This document shows, piece by piece, positions 57,061 through 64,000 of a DNA stretch of 64,000 nt (position 1 is its first letter; each line of letters starts with the position of its first letter). A program made the position numbers and the translations under genes. The DNA comes from Sipunculus nudus (Eukaryota > Annelida > Sipuncula > Golfingiida > Sipunculidae), in NCBI GenBank assembly GCA_026874595.1, contig CM049322.1, positions 32,322,340 to 32,386,339 of the forward strand, in the 5' to 3' direction. The notes under the pieces are model-generated. The model saw only the letters and a program-made list of their open reading frames with translations. It ran no database searches and had not been told where the DNA came from.

Positions 57061-58240
57061 GTACAGGTAAAGGGGAGTCGTGGCTTAAGCTGGTTACGTA
57101 TTGTCATCGGTTCCCTCACGAACGGTAAAAGGTTTTTTTTTTATTTCAGTGATTTTGCCTCCAGATTATTGTAAGCTGAAATAAATGCGAAGTTTTCCCG
57201 AGAGTACTTAAGATGCAATAGCAATACAAACACTTAAAAAATCAGAGGCGACATTCCAGATTAGTGTAGCGATCCCCCATAGGATAAGACCTGATTTGGT
57301 GCAAACTTGCCAAGTACAAATGCACTATAATGTAAGAATTTGCTTTGTGTGAATTGGCTTGTTACTAAATGAGGTAGTAGTGAAGAAGGCCGGAATGACT
57401 TGGATCATGATGGTGGCGGATCGGGACAGAAAAAAAAACTGTAAAAAGTATGAAGAATAAGCGTGTCCGAGCCTCGTGAACTGTACATCGTGCAAGTATC
57501 GGTATTGTGAACTATTTAGTATGTAGTTCGGGCCGTGACATTTTGAGATCACTCCACCTTGACTTGATTTAAATTCTTAAATTCTTAGAACATGACGTCC
57601 TATCCCCTCGATATGGAAGAAGGCTCGGGGTCCCGTATATAGACTGCTTCTTTAAAGATTCTATTGATCATACCAAGTCCGGCTGAACTGTATTTATTCT
57701 TGATTTTATATTGTTAATAATAATTTTAATCAAAACGCCTGTCTTTGTGTTATTCAACTTGAGAGAGAACGCTGAGCGTTGGGTTGTAAAGCCCGGTACG
57801 CGGAGTGTTAAGTTTTAAAGCCCGCTACTCTACACTTGCAACAGAGCGCCGCGCACCAGGTCCAGGAAGTGAAGCATGATAAGCTAACAAATAGCAGGAA
57901 CTACGCCCACTCCATGCCGAGAATTGTACACTACCTCTACTTCCATACAAACATTTTGGCTTTGTCTAGAGCTGTTTATTTTGAATGATAACTAGTCGTT
58001 ATTAGCTTTCACCATAAGCAATCTCTATTTTGAAACGATAACATAACACATATCTATCATGAAACTTAATACTTACATATATAAAAGAGGTTTCTACTGT
58101 GAACATTAAAATGCAATAATCCTTACTATATAAAGGTCAATAACATATAAGAACCATAGAATATAATCCTTTTCGAATAAATAACACTATCATCATTGTA
58201 ATCAATTAATAATGTAGCACTGCTTTATGTTTTGCATATC
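57060..58240. other. Unit B segment missing from unit A
   Basis: AT-rich with short GC-richer parts. No gene recognised. A deletion in unit A or insertion in unit B explains its absence at 51120. Confidence 0.45.
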
Positions 58241-58615
58241 TAAGCTTTTTGTACAACTATCAATATATGAGAAAGCTGAAGATACCTATGGCCATGTTGA
58301 ATATCCAGCACTGAACAACCGATCCTTGTATATGTGCTCCTTTGTCTAAGATGACTAATCGTTAAGAAGATTATAACCAGGCACGATATAAATAAGCCAA
58401 AATGTTGATAAGCAAAATGATGATACAAAAACAAAGATATAAACAGCAGCTTAGTGTTCTACACACCAAATGTCACATAAATATATACATCGTTAACACA
58501 GAAATAGATAAGGACCCCGTGACTTGACACCGATGACGGCCTGAATACATCCAAAATGAGATTTTTATCACCGTGTTGTTAGGCAATATAATTTACTTCC
58601 TGTATTTAAATATAA

Positions 58616-58653
<38 letters not shown>

Positions 58654-58929
58654 CAACGGGACGATTACCCCCCCCCCCCCGGGACATTTACTCCGCGGAC
58701 AATTATCCCCAGACACCTAGCCCCTCACAACTACCGCCGCGACATTTACACCCCGTCAATTACCCGGCGTACATAATTACCGCAATGTAGCATATTGTCC
58801 AATAAGTGTAATAATGAACCGAAATATCTTGCCTTAAAAGAATAAAATTTCACGTGTTCTTCGGAGCATCAACACAGTTTTTCTCTGCTATTATATTTCC
58901 GATGATAAGGTATGTTTCCCTTGATTGGT

Positions 58930-59002
58930 TGGTTGGTTGGTTGGTCTGTAACTCTTTAGACTACACACACACACACACACACATCTCTTTTGTCATAAAT
59001 AA

Positions 59003-59050
<48 letters not shown>
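58930..59050 (+). repeat. (GGTT)n, (CA)n and (TA)n tracts
   Basis: Short ggttggttggtt run at 58929, (CA)n at about 58965-58982 and (TA)n at about 59005-59046. Confidence 0.85.
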
Positions 59051-59052
<2 letters not shown>

Positions 59053-59369
59053 TAACACCGTTGACTCTATGACTGGACCGTGATGCAGAACACCTGTGAT
59101 TGCAACATGCGTCGAATTCCTTATCTGATATTTGCATCTGAGCTCACAGTTTGCTCTTCCGTAGTCGACAACTCTTCCCCATCCTCCTACCGTTTCTATG
59201 GCACCCATTATCAAAGACAGCTGTATTAGCTCATACCCTTAGTAAAGGCCTGACCATTTGAGCTAACAAGGAAAACCTAGGAACTTTATTCATGTGCTAC
59301 TATTGTAGATTAAGTGACTTTAATTGGTAACAGTAACGGCAAACATACCAAATTGATAAAACTAGAATA

Positions 59370-60340
59370 TGGGCAGTCGACAACCAACTGCATGTACTCA
59401 CTGAATCACAGGGACATTGAAAAAGTGAAGTATGAGATTTTCCTGACGTGACCGACCTCCAAACTTGGAGCGTCTCAGTTTCTAATTTATATTTTGACGA
59501 ACGAAACTAAAGAACATTTCTGTTGGAGGTGCTACCTGTCTCCCGTACGAGAAAACTCTCTAAGATGGACGAAAATACAAATTTTATGCCGATACATCAA
59601 AGCACTCTTGAGATAAAAGCATGGATGTATTCTACATATATGTGTTAGTGATGGCGTCACCAGTTGTGTGTACGAGATTATCTTTAAACATTTGATAGAC
59701 ATGTAAATTTTAAGGCCGATACGGACAAGATTAATGTATTTAATAAAACCGTGACAATAGATGAAGAAAGCAGGCTGCCCTGCAACAAATTATCAAAGAT
59801 CGATGGACATTTTACATTGACACATTTATCCAATATTCAAACATATTAAATCTTTATTATTTTTTGGATGGACGCTTTATGAAAATGAATTTGACGAGAC
59901 AAGGATTGTGTTCGAGAATATGGTATTCCAGATCAATGAAATATGAGGCGGATATATCAAAGCAGTCCTGAGATAAATAAAATAATGTATTTTACTAATA
60001 TGTGAATGTAGGTGGCGCTACCTGTTATGTGTTCGAGACACCTACCAAAGCTGGATGGACATGCCAAGTTTCTGCGAATACATGGAACCTCTGCTGAGAT
60101 ATGAGGGATTGTATACCAAAGCAAATCCACGGATGGACGCCTAGAAGTTGGCGCCACAGGTCTCGAGTATGAGATAAAAGTATCCAAGATCTATGCACAT
60201 GCACATTTCAGCCCAACACTTCGAACCACTCCTGAGATTTTTATCACTATAAAAGACACACAGATGGACAGCACGCGACGCGGACAGGTATTGCCACACC
60301 GTTCAATGTTAGGCACCAGTTCACATGTGACCTTATAAGA
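59370..60340 (+). repeat. Diverged repeat related to the 24.0-26.3 kb element
   Basis: The first part matches 47370-47600. Later units carry ggtgg/aggcgc/tacctg, aagctggatggacatgcc, gaaccactcctgagat and gatggacgcctagaa blocks like the 24218-25240 array. Confidence 0.6.
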
Positions 60341-62224
60341 ATGCCGGGTTTCAGATAGATCCGCCCTTGTTTCTCAGAGTAGTTCTCCGGACACAAAGGC
60401 GTGGGTAACATACCCTGCTTGACAGCATGGTATCCTCGAAATTTCGTTTTTTTCGGCAAATACAATGAACATGAGTCCAACTCCCAACTTTGAAACAGTT
60501 GTTCTCACAGCGTATTAAGCCACATCTGTTGCAGTTTAAACCTGTTATGGTGAATAAACGTGACAAAAATATCTTTCATCTAATTGTAAAGAACGAGTCA
60601 ACCAGCCTAACTATAAACTAATGGTTTCAATGCTAACATTGAAAATCTGGAATTCTCAGATTCATATAAATGCCACAATATCTTAAGCTTCGTTCATTTA
60701 CAGGATTCAATATATTAATGTATTTTGTACTTATCTCTCATAATTTAGAATAAAAAATTGTTTTCCTTAATTTTTGCATAGTATCTAAATTGTACTGAAT
60801 TAATAAAAATAGATTTTTTTAAAGTTCCTTTCTTGTAAAAATATAAATCCAGATGGTAGCACCTGGCAAGTAATCCAACGGAAAATGCACCAAGACCTGT
60901 TAACAGAAGAACATGGATCAAAAACAAACGAAATACAAATATTATGTTTAATGAAGACCACTGACAGAAATTAAGTGAATACCCAAAATATATCCATTAT
61001 TAATAAATTATTAATCACCCAGATACAGAACCCTCGGCATACATGATACGACACGTCATTCAATGTCATGGATAATACACGTACTTAATAGAGTGGGCCC
61101 ATATCAGCCCAGCCATCCGTGGGTTCGGTGACGCAACGCCCCAGGCCCGGGATGAAACATGTCCAGCGAAAAGTAACCGATTCATGTGATGTCATAATGA
61201 TCTGTAACGCACCTCACTGAAATATAACTGATAACAAAGATGTCTAGAAATTTGTGAAGGTGCCCTCTTTTCTCAGGTGAATACTTGGTGAACATTTAGT
61301 GACCAACATGCGTGGCCGTTCAATAATAACCATCATATGAACCGGCTTATTAGGTATTGCTTTGGTCTTCGGGCAGCGTATTATCCTTGATGATGTCGCC
61401 CAAAGGCCAATATGAAGGCAAAATCGAACAAGCCGGTTAATAATATGTTAATAACGTCTTTGAAAGTAGACAGTAATCAAGATAATTGTTTCTTAGCAGA
61501 ACCACCCGTAGAACTACTGCCTTAAAACAAATTCATGTCTCGATTTTGGTTATTCCTCGGTGTAGGTTTTTGTGGCCATTATGTTTAAGAACAAAGCACC
61601 TATAAAATCTGATCGGCGCCTAAATCTTCATATGTATATTATATTCAGTAAGAAATTAATTGTATTTTTATCGAAATAGCAATTAACATCTCATTAGAAG
61701 CCGTTAAAATTGCTTGAACAATTTAATTTCCCCGTTTTAATTGTTCATTTCTGAAACAATGCGTTGCAGTAACATTTAAACAACTCTTATAAATGATTAA
61801 TATTTTAAAAGATTCTAATCTGTACTTAATGTGGAAAATGAAGAGAGAAGGATTAGGCCGTGGTATCTTCGGCCTGTTCGATAAAGTCTGCCCAACCCCT
61901 CAAGCAGTGGCGTAAATTTCTTTATAAGGTTTATGAAATGATTCAGGGGTAGTAATATACTCACGAATATAGAAATCACTTTTCCCTGAGTAATAGTGCG
62001 TTATAGTTTTTCAATATGTAAACCTCATTTTTCAGATAGCTGAAGGGTGACTAAATTGATAAACCCCTACCCAACATATTTTCTGAAAGGGTGTGGGGAT
62101 ATCAACGCCCAATCCCCCTACATTGGCGCCCCTGCCTTCGATCTCCAAGAAACTGGTCCTCTGATTATTTAAGATGAGTTTCGTCGGTCGATAAATACAT
62201 TTGAATTATCACTCAGTTTGAACA
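60340..62224. other. No gene supported
   Basis: Short overlapping ORFs on both strands without family resemblance. A minus-strand stretch near 60850-60920 has aacag|gtcttgg and ccag|gtgcta borders around a hydrophobic GLGAFSVGLLA segment, but it is too short to call. Confidence 0.4.
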
Positions 62225-62581
62225 TTAAACTTTATGCAAACTTTGCTTCTGGGATATTGGATAATAACGTGTGGCGTTAACACAGAGTTTTTCCATGGTA
62301 GTTTTAACGATTCGTATGTACTCTTTGCTGATTTTCCACTTCCCGCTCCACAGATTGGCGAAAGAATCCACGCACGTGCCGTTTACCCTCTGCAGAAGGG
62401 AATTTGTTCCTCTAAGGCCCCAACCAGATCTACTTTGTGGCGCATGAAAATGTACATTAGGTTGGTCCCCTGCTCCCTTATCTCTCATATGCGGATAAAT
62501 TAATGCACGTGGGAACCAGTCCAGCTGTATGCTTTGTCTCGTGTGGCAGATACAAAAACTGCCGTAGTTCATGTTATGCAT
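62225..62581 (-). CDS. Unidentified ORF, possible exon or old gene fragment
   Basis: 118-codon ORF, longer and more GC-rich than expected locally, with an acceptor-like catcaag directly before its ATG. It contains five Cys and Trp-rich stretches (SRSGWGLRGTNSLLQR, then NLWSGKWK). I do not recognise a family. A shorter ORF on the + strand overlaps it, so coding potential is unproven. Confidence 0.25.
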   Translation of the reverse strand: MHNMNYGSFCICHTRQSIQLDWFPRALIYPHMRDKGAGDQPNVHFHAPQSRSGWGLRGTNSLLQRVNGTCVDSFANLWSGKWKISKEYIRIVKTTMEKLCVNATRYYPISQKQSLHKV

Positions 62582-62715
62582 CTTGATGTCAGTATGCCTT
62601 GGTTAGACGTACGAACATAACGTATTTGTTCTGCCGTCTCACAAAAATGAGTTCATTTACTAGAATATTTCATTCAACAACCGGCGTCACAGAATGGATT
62701 GTTTGAAGTGTTTTC

Positions 62716-62805
<90 letters not shown>

Positions 62806-63950
62806 TATTCTCCGCGCAGTTCAAAGGCATAAACCACATAAATCATTATCCGCTAACATTCATATTGCAGAAGTTAAAAAAGACATTTTTTTGTGATTCC
62901 ATCGTGCTTAAAACTGAATCCCTGATCATATGGATCTTTGTTACAGCTGTTTGTGTTGTAGTCCAGAAGTTTCGATCTCAATATATTGTGATGCTTCTTA
63001 AATCGTGAGTGGACTTAGACAGTCGTAAAAGCCATACGACAAGTCACTGATGGTCAAGAACGCTCATTAGAGGAAAATGCGGTCGCCAGAAGAGGATCCT
63101 GCCAAACAATGCAGGCTAGGACTGACATGGTTTTGAATAATCGTAAATGTTCTCAAATTGTTAGCAGACAGCTCCAGTACAAAAAAAGATCCGGTCCCAT
63201 TCGAAAATATATTGTATATATTAACGGCAAAAGAATATAGAAAGATCAGAAATTATGCTGAGAAAATAGGATTTTATATGTTAACTCGAGACCTACATCT
63301 CCGGCGTCTCATGGTTATGTCTGACGAGGACTTTTGTGTGACCTGTAGTGTAACCGCGAATTGTATAATAACCCTTGTCTTTATCTGACGGAAATCTACA
63401 GGTACATGCAACTTCCTTCTTTTCTCGGGTTTTTTGTCATATTGTATCGGCAGCTCGCACTTAAGAACGGCTGCCTGCTACGTCAGAGAACGCCAACATG
63501 CACTCTCCTGTGCGTGTGTCATTATCATCTGTGAGGGATTTACATGTGGACTTTAATAGCGTAAACACAGATTAAAGAGTCAGTGACCAGTCAGTGGCAG
63601 ATGAGTTTGGATTTTGAATACCGAAACCCCCCCCCCCCAAAAAAAAAGAAACATTACAACTCTATTGAGGATGTTAAGATACGTCCGTTAGTTATTCCAT
63701 ATTTGTAACTCTGGGGTTTAACTCAAACAAGTTTGCTAGGAGCATTCACTTGCCTCTGTTTCCATGCCCGTTCTTGTCAATAACATATCACTGTAAGACC
63801 CACTCGTATATAATTATATACATACATACACATTTTCGAGGTGTAGTCTAAGCGAGGTTTGATATAAGGAGGAGAGATTGATTGGAACCGTCAATAACTG
63901 GCCGTTACTAAGAGATGGTCCCTAAACCGAGGTGGTTATTAGGCAAGGTT

Positions 63951-63995
<45 letters not shown>

Positions 63996-64000
63996 CACAA
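62582..64000. other. Repeat-rich right end
   Basis: (TA)n(GA)n at about 62717-62801, a poly-C/poly-A tract near 63628, and (TA)n at about 63953-63992. The 76-codon ORF at 63158 (+) has no recognised content. Confidence 0.5.

Larger units (their letters stand above)
51601..58795. repeat. Large diverged tandem duplication, unit B
   Basis: Second unit, directly abutting unit A. The start ctgggagtaattaagcaaatac aligns with 44105 and the end cggcgtacataattaccgc aligns with 51580-51595. Divergence is much greater than in the 26-30 kb duplication, with many indels, so this event is older. Confidence 0.8.

Overview
This is a eukaryotic, intron-rich, AT-rich animal genome window. The evidence is phase-1 Ig and fibronectin III (FN3) exons with GT..AG borders, (TA)n/(GA)n and poly-C tracts, tRNA-derived SINEs, decayed Ty3/gypsy retroelements and large low-copy duplications. 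The architecture fits a lophotrochozoan, most likely a bivalve mollusc. This is inference: no marker gene in the window settles the taxon.

Host genes. Two receptor-like genes face each other. Gene A (+ strand, enters from the left edge, stop at 7352) shows two FN3 exons, one transmembrane exon and a long tail with four ITIM-type motifs plus ITSM-like, NPxY and YxN motifs. Gene B (- strand, 41669 down to 17208; initiator exon not found) encodes a signal-peptide core, six Ig-like exons, the same two FN3 exons, an unrelated transmembrane segment and a modular tail with one ITIM-type motif and two duplicated YEEL cassettes. All ectodomain exons are phase 1-1, so each can be added, lost or duplicated in frame. 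The FN3 exons and their introns in A and B form an inverted duplication (1-2240 against 19920-22140), while the transmembrane segments and tails are unrelated. This resembles paired immune receptors: shared ectodomain, different signalling.

Layout. 1-7352 gene A. 7353-17207 intergenic: a decayed gypsy pol (about 8.9-11.2 kb) and a tandem array carrying palindromic AGGTCA/TGACCT sites (13.4-15.2 kb). 17208-22655 gene B tail, membrane and FN3 region. 24025-26318 an inverted-repeat-bounded repeat element in an intron. 26255-30323 a recent 2.04-kb tandem duplication that doubles one Ig exon. 30487-34546 three more Ig exons. 34547-41603 a long intron with SINEs and a GC-rich patch. 41604-41669 signal-peptide exon. 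41670-64000 no host exon I can defend. Most of it is a diverged tandem duplication of 7.2-7.5 kb (44105-51600 and 51601-58795), each copy carrying gypsy gag remnants, followed by repeat-rich DNA.

Main point of interest: a pair of convergent Ig/FN3 receptor genes with duplicated ectodomain parts and divergent tyrosine-motif tails, one of them undergoing Ig-exon duplication. I have no transcript data. Exon borders come from splice consensus, phase and comparison between the paralogous copies.
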